Shown here piece after piece: positions 12,310 to 22,162 of a stretch of 64,000 nucleotides of DNA (positions are counted from its first letter, which is position 1; every line of letters begins with the position of its first letter). Origin of the DNA: Hyparrhenia diplandra (taxonomy: Eukaryota > Streptophyta > Magnoliopsida > Poales > Poaceae); contig JADLZK010012353.1 in NCBI GenBank assembly GCA_015847255.1, positions 372,001 to 436,000 on the forward strand, read 5' to 3'. Made by a program: the position numbers and the translations under genes. The notes beneath the pieces are model-generated. The model saw only the letters and a program-made list of their open reading frames with translations. It was not told the origin of the DNA and made no database searches.

Positions 12310-12552
12310 GGGCTCGGCTTGGGCCACTAGTTTGGAGCCTCCAAAAATAGACTTATGGAGGTGGCACTCTGAAAATAGACTTTTTTTTTGAGGCGGTTGC
12401 CTTAAGACGCCCACCACCATAAATAGGTTTTAGGAGGTAGACAAATTTAAATGCCTCCCTTAATCAACAGTCATTTTAGGAGGCGGTTGGATTGTGTGAC
12501 CGCCTCCGTTAATAAAATCGAGGTGCCACCTAATATCATCTGTGTAGTAGTG
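12310..12552 (-). mobile_element. CACTA transposon terminus
   Basis: Reading the minus strand from 12552 the end is CACTACTACACAG. It is followed by several subterminal copies of an AGGCGGTTG-like unit in both orientations. This matches the CACTA (En/Spm) terminus plus subterminal repeats. Only one end is identified. Confidence 0.6.
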
Positions 12553-13161
12553 TCACCTGCGCCCTCGATGGGAAGGGGCTAGTATAGGCAGTGAAAATAA
12601 TGTCCTCCTCCAAAATCGCGCTGGGTCCACGAGCACCGGTCCGTCTCCCTGCTGCTCGGCGTGATATGTGTGGTACAACGCCAACTGGCTCACCAACACT
12701 GTCGCGTGCACGCCATCCTTACCACCGTTGATGCCCATGGTGGTGCTCGTGTTCCCTCCTATCATGCTACTAAGCCCGCCGGCATTCAGCAATGGTGCGT
12801 GGAGATCCCCCGGCCCGTGTGGTCGGCGTCATCCTACTCGCAGGCGTCAATGCTAGCGTGGTTGCCGCCCCCAACGACGAGGGGCTTAAGGTCGTGCCAC
12901 GCGGCCCTGACGTGAGCCTAGGCCGAAGTTGTTGCTCAGCTTGTTGCCCTACGGGCCGAGCGGTAGTGGTTAGTCCTTCGCGCCGTCATCGTGCCTTTGA
13001 ATGCTAGATTATTGCACGCTTTACCAACGAATAAGATGAACAGTACACGAGATAGGATGTACTGACCGTTAGGCCATACTAGCAGTCAACAGATTGGGGA
13101 AGCTAACGGACGTCGCTGGGGCTGAGGCGTTAAGTCACGCTAAGCTGGCGTGCCACGCCAA
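12553..13161. other. GC-rich, unassigned segment
   Basis: GC-rich sequence directly beside the CACTA end. Short open frames exist on both strands (for example 12668-12856 plus, with a hydrophobic run) but I recognise no family and no frame is clearly favoured. It could be a captured gene fragment carried by the CACTA element. Confidence 0.25.
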
Positions 13162-13164
13162 TAA

Positions 13165-13343
13165 GGGCACTCACAATGCAGACCGTACTCATGTAGAATC
13201 TAAAGCGTATTTATTATATTCATATTTATTATAACTTGCTGATGTGGCAGTATATTTATGGAAGAGAGAGGGGAAAACCAAGATTCCAAGTCCACAATAT
13301 TCGAGATAATAAAATGATCTTAAACTCTATATTGTGAGTAACC
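13165..13343. mobile_element. Tourist-like MITE with TAA target duplication
   Basis: Terminal inverted repeats GGGCACTCACAAT (left) and GGTTACTCACAAT (right, reverse complement), flanked by TAA at 13162-13164 and 13344-13346. The interior includes TGCTGATGTGGCAG, as in a common grass MITE. The 3-bp TAA duplication fits PIF/Harbinger. Confidence 0.65.
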
Positions 13344-14090
13344 TAAAAATGGTAAAAAATCGTACGTCAGCTACTATTTTCGATGGCAAATTTGTAATTT
13401 TTACCTCAATGCTATCAAACAGCGAGGTGGCCTCAATATCGATGGCAAATAGTTAAATAATATCCCGGTGTTTCGGTAAAGTGGTTTTAATATAGAAAAG
13501 ACCTAGAGGTGCTTATTAAATATTGAAAGTACCTTAGGGGCTATACGTAAATTTGTATGCAGCTTTACCCGTTCTGTCTATCCGCTCTTGGTCCCCGTTG
13601 TATCCTCCGGTCTCCCCGAACCCTTCAAGGCCTTCTTCTCCAGGTTAGTGCTAGTTGACGCTAATTAAAATATCCTCTATTTTAGCCGGATTGATTATAT
13701 TTTGAGTCCATTTCGTGGACAACTTGTTAAATCTAGTGAAACTGCTGCTCTACAAGTTACTGTTCTGTGATTTTCTGAATCAGTATCTTTCACGCAGACA
13801 TTTGATTCCATTGTACGGCGCCTATGAATCTTAGTAATTTGTCGCTCAACTTGTTTGTACTGATCCGGATCCGTTTTTCATACCTGGCCATGATCTATTG
13901 AAACCCACTGAACATGCCTGTTTAGCGCTATGCTTTCATTCAGATCCAGGCGGGAGTTTAGACTCTAAAACAGTAAGCACCGGATTTAATTACTTTCCTA
14001 TGCACATCTGCAAGCTAGCACTTCCTGCTCTAATGCTCTCATAGCTCACGGCTTGATTTTTACATCCTCTAGTTTTGCAAGCTGCCAGGA
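13344..14090 (+). promoter_or_regulatory. Upstream and 5' leader region of the kinase-MSP-NLR gene
   Basis: No coding signal of its own. A pyrimidine-rich leader-like stretch (about 13560-13640) ends at TTCTCCAG/GTTAGTG, which fits a 5' splice site of an untranslated first exon. The coding start follows at 14091. The intervening 13644 to about 14085 would be a leader intron. No unambiguous TATA box or operator was identified. Confidence 0.35.
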
Positions 14091-14284
14091 ATGGAGGACA
14101 TAAGTGTCCTGGAGCGTATACTTGCCGGAAGTGAGGAACCGAGGGATCTGCCGTTGCAAATTTTAAAGAGCATCACGGAAGATTTCTCCCCAGAAAGAAA
14201 AATTGGCGCAGGAGGTTTCGGAGAGGTCTACAAGGTAAAAATGTTTTCTACAGAATAATATCTTAATTAAGTTCAGCCAAGTAC

Positions 14285-14415
14285 CACTAATAGGATATGG
14301 GTTGGCTATATACCACCAAAAGTTGCAGAGCTTTGTCAGGATTTCACTTCATTTTTCTGATACATTACTGAGCTAGATTCTCTGGTGGTATATAGCAAAT
14401 CCAGCCAATTTCCTG
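14285..14415. repeat. Short inverted repeat in kinase intron 1 (possible MITE)
   Basis: GCTATATACCACCA at about 14305 is mirrored by TGGTGGTATATAGC at about 14385, giving a 110-130-bp hairpin-capable unit inside intron 14235-14461. No target duplication resolved. Confidence 0.4.
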
Positions 14416-15268
14416 TTACACTATATATTTGCCTGCTGACCAAGAGAAGTGAAATCATCAGGGTGTTCTCCAAAACGGGTGTGATGTAGCTGTGAAGAGG
14501 ATAATTGTGAATAGCCGTACAATCAACGACAATCAATTCAAACGTGAGGTTACAAGCCTGTTGAAGACTAATAACCATCAAAATGTTGTCCGGTTTCTGG
14601 GCTTCTGTTCCAATTCACATCGTGAAGTGATAAAAGAGAAAGGATCACAAGATCCTCTTTTGGCAGAGATAAGAGAAAGAATACTCTGTTTTGAGCATGT
14701 CAACAATGGAAGCCTTGATAAGCATATAACTGGTATGACAATGTTGCATTTGCTTTACAAGTAATTTTAAAGCCACTATCGAAAATTATTAGGGAAAATC
14801 TGCAATTTATCATTCCATATGCAGTTTGGCATGTATATATAAGTTTAATGTTCAAAGATTTCATGCTTCCTGTTTTTCTTTTCTTTTTTCTTCTCCAGAT
14901 GAATTAAGGGGACATGAATGGAATATACGTTATCAAATAATTAGAGGAATTTGTGAGGGTTTGCAATATCTTCACGAGGAAAAGCACATCATTCATATGG
15001 ATTTGAAACCGACAAATATAATGGTAGATAGTGATATGGTGCCAAAAATTACAGATTTTGGTCTATCAAGGCCTGACGAAAAATCACGCACTACCAGTGA
15101 CCGTTTTGGATCTCGGTAACCGATGCATTAAGAAAACCATTTGAATCACTTCATGCTTGCACTCTTACATTTTTTATGCAATAATGGGTAAATTGTTGCA
15201 TTTCTATGCAGAGGATACTGTGCTCCGAATATGACAGTAGTGGCATAACATCAATGAAGTGTGATATC

Positions 15269-16363
15269 CCCTGTTTCGCTAGGCGCTAGGCGGATTTTTC
15301 CTCGGCGACCCTCTGCCTAGCATCTAGTCGGGAGTACCCGTGACTAGGCGGCGCTAGGCGTTTTTCTAGGCGTTTTGGCTTTTTGCCAATTTAGCACAAT
15401 ATATATATTAGTATATGTAGCTGAATATATATCAGCATCTAATATATATCAGAGTAAACACGATTTCAGATCAAGCACAAGCACTCACATTCAGTCACAG
15501 TCACAGGCATTCAGATCGGGCAATCAGGTTCAGAGAAGCAACATATTTCAGATCAGGCATTCACATTCCAACATATTTCACAGGCAATTGAGCATTCAAT
15601 TTCAGACTTGCAGTTCAGAGCAGAGAGATGGGAGCAGGGGAGAAGGGAGCAGCCGAGCAGGGGAGCAGAGAGATGGTAGCAGGGGAGAAGAGAGCAGCCG
15701 AGCAGAGGAGAAGAGCGATGGGAGCAGGGGAGATGGGAGCAGCGGACCGACCTTGGACTTGGAAGCAGCCGAGGCGGTGCGGGGCGAGCAGCTTCCAGGC
15801 GGGACGGCAGCTTCCATGCGGATGAGGCCGGCGGCCCGGCGGGATGGAGGTTCGAGGCGGGGGAGGGTGCAGCTCGCGGGGGCGAATCTCAGGCGACCGG
15901 CGGGGGCGAGTCTCGAGGCGGGTGCGGCCCGAAGGGGCGAGCCCCTACGGCGGCGGCGCCTTCCGGCGGGGGCGGCCGCAGAGGCGGCGGCGCCCTCACC
16001 GGAGGGAGTTGGGCGGCAGCGGTGTGTGGGTAGAGGCGAGGAGGAGGGTGGATGCAGGAGCTGGCGGGTCTTTTTCCCTCCACCGCCCGTGTAATCCTCG
16101 ACCCCCACCCTAATTTTCCAGCGCCCGAGCGCCATTACAGCCAGCGCGCGTTGTCGAGGGAAATTTTCCGCGATTCCGCTTCTCCCTCGCCTACTGCCTT
16201 TGGGCCGCCTACGGCTGCGGAATCTTGCCGGTCGCCGCCCCGGCGCCGCCTACGCGCGTGTGGCGCGCCTAGAACTCCGACTACCCCCTAGGCTCCCACG
16301 GTCGGCCGACTAGCGCCTAGACGCCGGGAATCCCGCCTAGGCGGGCGCCCTAGCGGAACAGGG
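15269..16363. mobile_element. 1,095-bp non-autonomous hAT-like transposon in a kinase exon
   Basis: Flanked by identical 8-bp copies of GTGATATC (15261-15268 and 16364-16371). The termini are inverted repeats CCCTGTTTCGCTAGG and CCCTGTTCCGCTAGG, 14 of 15 matching. An 8-bp duplication with short inverted ends fits the hAT superfamily. The interior contains CTAGGCG-rich ends, a purine-rich GGGAGCAGGGGAGA-like array (about 15628-15750) and a GC-rich block. No transposase motif was seen; long open frames in it on both strands look compositional. Removing it and one duplication joins kinase codons K-C-D-I and Y-S-L-G in frame. Confidence 0.8.
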
Positions 16364-16437
16364 GTGATATCTATAGTTTAGGCGTTATAATGGCAGAGCT
16401 GGTAACAGGACGTAAGGGAATCCCTGATAAAAATAAT

Positions 16438-18488
16438 GTAAGAGTGATTTATTTCTGACCATTTTCATAATTATGCCAATAGTTTACATTTAAATAAGTT
16501 TACTCTTTTTCCTCTACATAATTTATATACCACTTCATTTGGTGGTATATCTAATTGAAAATATCACTACGTGAAAATCAGTAAAAGATGACTTGAGAAT
16601 AGTATTGATCAAACATCACACGTCATTAATGAATAAATAGTGACAGATTAGAAACAAGACATGTGCTATTTAAGACCATCGGGTGTCAGACCCGACCATG
16701 ACCCATTCTTAGTGAAAAAAGAGAGAACACGATGCGTCACTTTTGTGAAAACAAAGGTGCCAGGCGTTACTATGCTTGTCCATTTTGTCAAGCTCAAAAG
16801 TGACGGTCATCCCACTCACCTGTTACTACTAATTACATGAAAAGTGACAGGCATGTACCCATCAGCACCTTATATCCACACATGCAAACCAGTTAAGCCA
16901 CTCTTAATGGGATTAGGAGTTTCATTTGCTTTTAGGGCGTCTCAATGGTGACCAAATAGCTAGTTTATGAGGAATTCTATTAGCTATGAGCGGCAGTTTG
17001 TAAATAGCTAGCTAGATGAGGTATACAAATAATTTAAAAGCAACACTTTAATTGGCTATCAAGGAGAGAAATCAAATAGCTAGCGACTCCCAAATAGCCA
17101 GCGACTAATAAATACTTAGTCTAGCTCGATCTCCTAGAAACATCTCTCTCACATAACTCTCAACTATAGCGTTTTTTTTCTTATTTATATGTCTCATCTA
17201 GTTAGCTATTTACAAATTGTCATTGATAGCCAATTGAATTCCTCCTAGCTAGCAATTTAGAAACCTTTTGAAGACACCCATAATAGCATAACACACATAG
17301 ACATTTCTAATGACAAGGCAACGTTTTTAAGAAGAGAGAGAATAGAGCAGTTACATCTAGATGGAACACCCAAGGCTTGGTTACCAACTCGATCTAGAGG
17401 AGTTTTAGAATTAAATGTCATGGCGAGGATATGAAACAATAAATGAGACTACACATGAGAAAAGTTGTTTCATCCATCACTCAATGCTTCCTAGAGGATA
17501 TGGGCAGTCTTGGAAACAGCACTATGAAGCCCCACATTAGGAATGGCCTTGTATCCAGTTTGGTTTGTCCTAAGCTAAATCTTTTTTTAACTTTGACTAT
17601 TAATAGTTTAAAACCATATCGATTGACAATATAAGGTTCATATTTCTATATTCATCATCATGAGAAGTGTGTTCATAATGTGTACCTTTTTTTATTTGAG
17701 ATAATATATTTTTCTTTGATAGTATTAGTCGAAGTGCTACATTGAGGACTATGTCAAATGTCCTAGCGGACTTATGTTTGGGATCAGATTTTGTAGCTTT
17801 TATGACCTCATTACTAATTACTATACCACCTTCAAAACTGAGAGTTAGATCCATTTAAGAACAAAATCAAATATCCAAAATGATACATTTGAAATTATAA
17901 GTTTCATTTCATTTCGTCAAGACAAGCCTGTGAATAACAATTACTCTGTTGTACTACATAACTTTTATGACACAAAGTTGATGTCAATAGATCCATAATA
18001 AAAATACTCTTATGATTACGCTTTTTGTATTGCATAAATGAAATATTAATAGATTAATCATTGGTCAAAGCCTTATCCTAACAAAACAAAATACGCCTTG
18101 TAAAAAATATAGGGATTATGTATTTGAAAACTGAGGAAGTATTTTTTTAGGGAAATATGCTAGCATTAAACATAACTATGTCGCAAATATTGTTGTGAGA
18201 TCGCTAACCACGCTTAGAACCAAGGACTAGTTTAGGGAAACAATCAGCAACTTCAATCTTCTCATGAATTGGTATCAAAGGATGGTGCGTCACTGACTAC
18301 GGGTGATAATAGTCGGTTATCAAACAAACCTAAAATGGGCATCATTGTTTTGTGAGAGATTGGCAACGGAAGGTGTGGTGGTTCCTTATTATAAATGTAG
18401 TCGGTCAACAGTTTTTCTGCCAAAACTGTAGTTTTAGAAATTGACTCATTCCAGAATTGTACTAATTGTCATTAATGTATATATGTAG
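16438..18488 (+). other. Large kinase intron with transposon debris
   Basis: Intron between kinase exons (donor GTAAGA at 16438, acceptor TATATGTAG before 18489). It carries a CACTA-like end at 16565 (CACTACGTGAAAATC followed by repeated AAGTGACGG-type motifs to about 16870), a MITE at 16935-17279 and AT-rich remnants of further MITEs (about 17570-18200). No coding sequence was recognised. Confidence 0.55.
16935..17279. mobile_element. 345-bp MITE
   Basis: Begins GGGCGTCTCAA and ends with the reverse complement of GGGTGTCTTCAAAAG. The interior is rich in AGCTAGCTA-type sequence and has self-complementary arms (GAGGAATTC... and ...GAATTCCTC). Typical grass MITE without coding capacity. Flanking duplication not resolved. 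Confidence 0.5.
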
Positions 18489-18680
18489 GTACTTCGAAGA
18501 TGGAGACATAGGTGGAACAAATCAGTGAGGTATACACCACTACAAGATCAACAAGTAAATACATGTATCGAATTAGCAGAAAGGTGCATGGGGAATGAAC
18601 CAAAAGAAAGACCTTCTATATCGGAAATAATACGCAGTCTCAATGAAATAGGAAATAAGAAATACCACATCTCTGACCAG

Positions 18681-19220
18681 GTAAGCTCCTTTGCTCCCGA
18701 AAATGACCTGAAAGGATCTATTAGTTTAGACAAAGATTACTGTTTACTCACTTTTGTGTACTACTTTATCTGTTCTAAACTAGATGTCATTTAGAAATTT
18801 CATTCTGATATCAAATAGATGTTATCGGTTTTCAAGGTGGTATATTACTAATATGACCATTTTAATTAAGCCTATTGGAAAGTGCAACTTCAAATAAATG
18901 GGTGTGATGGATGTTTTTTCTTCTAACAGGAGGGTCAAGCCCCTAACGGATAAATATATTAATAGTCTGAAAAGATTTTTTATAAGCTCTAAAAAGCCAA
19001 ATGAAAAAAGATTTACTGGATCGACTCTAGCTATTTTTGTATATGGGGAAAGTTTTTTTTTTTCTTTGCATGATGGGCAGTACAAAGTTACAAACTCATG
19101 CACAAAGGCTTTTTACGAGCTTGTACTGAGACATGCATTTGTTAAAATGGGTGCGATATGTGGATCGGTAATTGCATTGTTTATATCTTTGTAATAATGC
19201 ATCTAGCTGGTTTCCTGCAG
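18681..19220 (+). other. Intron between kinase and MSP exons
   Basis: Donor CAG/GTAAGC at 18681 and acceptor TTCCTGCAG before 19221, phase 0. AT-rich; partial Stowaway-like sequence at about 18770-18840. Nothing else seen. Confidence 0.5.
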
Positions 19221-22086
19221 ATACGCGACCCTTGTTTGGATGATGATATGCTGGGTATTGAGCCACTTGAGCTATGTTTTGCTTTTGAGCTTAACAAGGA
19301 AATATCACGTGCAGTTGAGCTAACCAATGGGACATGTAATTGCATTGCCTTCAACATTGAGACAGTAAGTACGGCGGGAAGCGATGCCCTGCCGCCCACA
19401 CGAACCCTAACGGGGCGGCTGCCCCTGCCCGCCCCGTAAACGCGGCGCCATAGCCCGGCCCCCTGCCCGCCAATCCATTCCCTTCCCCTTCCCCTCCACA
19501 TCCCCCTCCGGCCGACATGGTGCCACCAGATCAAGGGCGCCCCAACCCACGAACCACCAGATCGAGGATGGAGGCCATGCTGCGCTCGCCACCTCCACCA
19601 GACCCGAGGTCCGAGGCCCCTCCACCAGATCGGAGCCCGGTGGCGGCCCGCCAAAGCTCCCCCTCGCCGATGGAGGCCATGCTCCGCGCCCGGCCGGGAA
19701 GCCGGGCTGCCGGATCCGGCGTCCCCTCACCGAGACCACCGGGCGGCGACGAGGTGGCCCCCCGACTACCCGGAAGAGCTGGAGCTGCCGGATCCGCGCG
19801 CCCGACTGACAGCGACCTCCGCCGGAACGCCACGGCATGCGCGCTCGGGAGGCCGCCGGTGCCGCTCGCGATCAGCCGGGACGCCCGGGCGTTGGCCTCT
19901 TGGACCCGCGCCGGCGCTGCCCCTCACCTCCACCACTGCAGCTGATCTAGCTGCCGCCCGGATGACGCGACCTCGCGGCGCCCCGTCCCGCCTCGTCCCC
20001 TCGTTGATGGGGGGCGTGGCGAGGATGGGGATGCGGCGACCGGGGCTCACCTCTCTGCGCCGACGCCGCGCCTTCTTCCCTCCTCCACGGGCGCGATCGA
20101 GGGTCGATGAGGTGGGAGTGACATCGCTCGACGTAAGACCGGAGCAGCGGCGGCGATGAGGATGACGATGGGGGCGTGGTGGAAGACCTCTCCTACCGAG
20201 CGCAGCTCGCCGGGCCATCACCACGGCCACGACGCAGGAGGTGCACTCGCTGCCGCTCTCGACCGTCGACTCGCCGAGGGCATCGAAGTTGGCGGGGAGG
20301 CGCCGCTGTTGTCGAGGCTGCGGGGACCGCAAAGGCGCCATCGGCAGCCGCTGCAGCCCGCGCCGCCGCCGGAGGGTGCGGGCTGCTGCGTTTGAGCGGC
20401 GAAGCGCTAGCTGCGCGGTGCTCGGACGCAAGCCGGCTGGGCCCCAATGCCGTGATTGGGAGAATTCCCATCCACCGGCGGTTGGGGCCCGAGCGGCGAT
20501 CGACTCCACCGGACAGCATGATGGTTGGCAGCAGCGTGCTCCCCAAAGCACTCGACTACCAGCCGGCGCTGGCGCCACGGCAGCCGCAGCGCTAAGGGGT
20601 GAGCATCGAGGGATGCCGCAAGGGGCCCACGGAAGACCCCGTCGGCTGCCTTCGACGGCGCTGCCTCCGTTGTCTCGGCACCGACCACCGCGCCGCACAA
20701 TGCCGGGACCCCGCTCGCTGCCTCAGTGCATGGGATTCGGGCACGCCTCTCCGCCATTGTCGCCAGTCGGCAACAACCCAAACTCGACCAAGCTTTGCTT
20801 CCGACCTGCCTCCCACCTCGACTGGCCGTCGGTAGCGGAGTGGCTTCTTGGCTTCGCGGTCGCCGATCCCCGCGCCTCCCTCCGCCCGGGTCCGTAGTGG
20901 CGGGGGGTTGACGCCGGCATGAGCTTCGACGACGATACCGGCGGCAAGAAGACTACACCTGCGTGGTGGATACGCCGCCAGCTCCGGCGAACACGCCGCC
21001 GCACACACCTTCCCGCCCGGAACCTCTAATGTCGATGCTTCGCGTGGAGATGGATCCCTCCGATATGGGTTGACCCCATGTTGGGAGGAGATTGTCGCTT
21101 CACTTGCGGTTGGTGCCCACCTCCGCACCACCCGACACGGAGGTCGATGCGTCGCCTATACTTGTTCCTCCCACAACCGCAACGCCACACAGCTGGTGGA
21201 GGAGGAGGGAGGAGGAGGTGGTGGAGGTGGAGGAGGGAGAGGTGGTGGAGGAGCCCATCCCCGCCCCGATCCTCCAAAGACGGCGTCACCCTCTTCTACC
21301 GGCGAGAAACAAAGGAAGAGAGTGCCCGCTAGCGCCCACCCGCTCGAGTGCACGACGACGGGCAGCTCGACCATCCCACAGTTCCGGGCCATTGAGCGTG
21401 CCCAACTCAAGCTGAGGCGTGCGAGCTCTCCTTCATCGACGGGAAAATAGCGACACTAGCTCCGGATGAAGCGATTACTTCCTGCGATTGACATGTACGG
21501 ACTCGACATCCCAAAGTGGAGGCGTCAAGGCCATCCGTAAGGTAGCAGGTATGGAGGACCATGAGTTCTACAGGTTACTTGCAGCTGTTGCAGCTGAGCC
21601 GGGAGGTTAGACTCCTAGCATTGCTGCGTGTTGTCATTAGTGTGTGAGTAATCAACTTTGTTTCAAAGCCCCGAAACAGCCTAGGCTGGGTTGGGGGCTG
21701 GCGCTTCTCGCGCTGCCGTTGTAATCTGCTACTTCCTTCTTAATATAACAAAGCCGGTTCGCCGGATCTTTCAAAAAAAAAACATTGAGACAGTAAGCCG
21801 ATTGCTGTACCGCACACAGCCGAACAAAGGTGTTGTGTCATCACGATCCAAGCGTACTGTGATGATTACACTGCAAGCGCAGGAGATGACCCCAGGATGT
21901 ATGCATGATTCTGACGAGTTCATCGTGCAAAGCGTAAAGGTGGAGGATGGTCTCACAGATGAGGATATCATGCAGCACATGTTCAATAATGAGGCCTATA
22001 AACTGGTTGATGAGGTGAATTTGACTGTTGTATATGATTACCAATGTAATAAACAGCGAGTGGATGATGAGCCAGCATCCAGCAAG
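19221..22086 (+). pseudogene. MSP (major sperm protein) domain exon, split by a LINE-type insertion
   Basis: After the kinase, exon 6 encodes LGIEPLELCFAFELNKEIS...LTNGTCNCIAF, the N-terminal beta-strands of an MSP domain. It continues after the insertion with RTQPNKGVV...RSKRTVMITLQAQ and a C-terminal extension ending EPASSK at 22086. In animals MSP domains bind FFAT-motif proteins at membranes; in grasses they follow kinase domains in immune-type proteins such as wheat Snn3-D1. The reading frame is continuous once the insert and one copy of its 17-bp duplication are removed. The exon ends at AAG/GTACTC (phase 0). Confidence 0.75.
19370..21780 (+). mobile_element. 2.4-kb poly-A retroposon (5'-truncated or ORF1-only LINE)
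   Basis: Flanked by perfect 17-bp copies of AACATTGAGACAGTAAG (19353-19369 and 21781-21797) and ending in an A run after CCGGATCTTTC, as LINE-mediated insertions do. GC-rich body. Near 20660-20760 it encodes CLRCLGTDHRAAQC followed by a second C...GH...HC knuckle in shifted frames, like LINE ORF1 zinc knuckles. No endonuclease or reverse transcriptase was seen, so this is an ORF1-only or internally deleted LINE. The many overlapping open frames of both strands here come from GC content. Confidence 0.75.
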
Positions 22087-22162
22087 GTACTCCAATGTAA
22101 CACCCATTACATCTGAAATAATTTGTTTTACTTAATCTAACTACAGTAATTCTGCATGCCAG

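Larger units (their letters stand above)
14091..18680 (+). pseudogene. Protein kinase domain portion (non-RD, receptor-like cytoplasmic kinase type)
   Basis: Starts MEDISVLERIL and passes through the glycine loop IGAGGFGEVY (exon 1) and the ATP-binding lysine in VAVKR (exon 2). The catalytic loop is IIHMDLKPTN in exon 3; Met replaces Arg before the catalytic Asp, so it is non-RD, a feature of many plant immune kinases. DFG is present as TDFGLSR. At the APE motif (near 15228) one base is missing, which shifts the frame. The exon is then split by a hAT-like element and resumes with YSLGVIMAELVTG at 16372. The last kinase exon (18489-18680) carries LAERCM...RPSISEI, the C-lobe end. No signal peptide or membrane segment, so cytoplasmic. 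Confidence 0.8.

Noticed and set aside
15375..16135. Open frames of 239 (plus) and 177 (minus) codons inside the hAT-like element
   Set aside because: They follow purine-rich and GC-rich repeats, have no transposase motif, and both strands are equally open.
19766..20698. 310-codon minus-strand frame
   Set aside because: Lies inside the LINE-type insertion in very GC-rich DNA; frames are open on both strands and the zinc-knuckle signal is on the plus strand.
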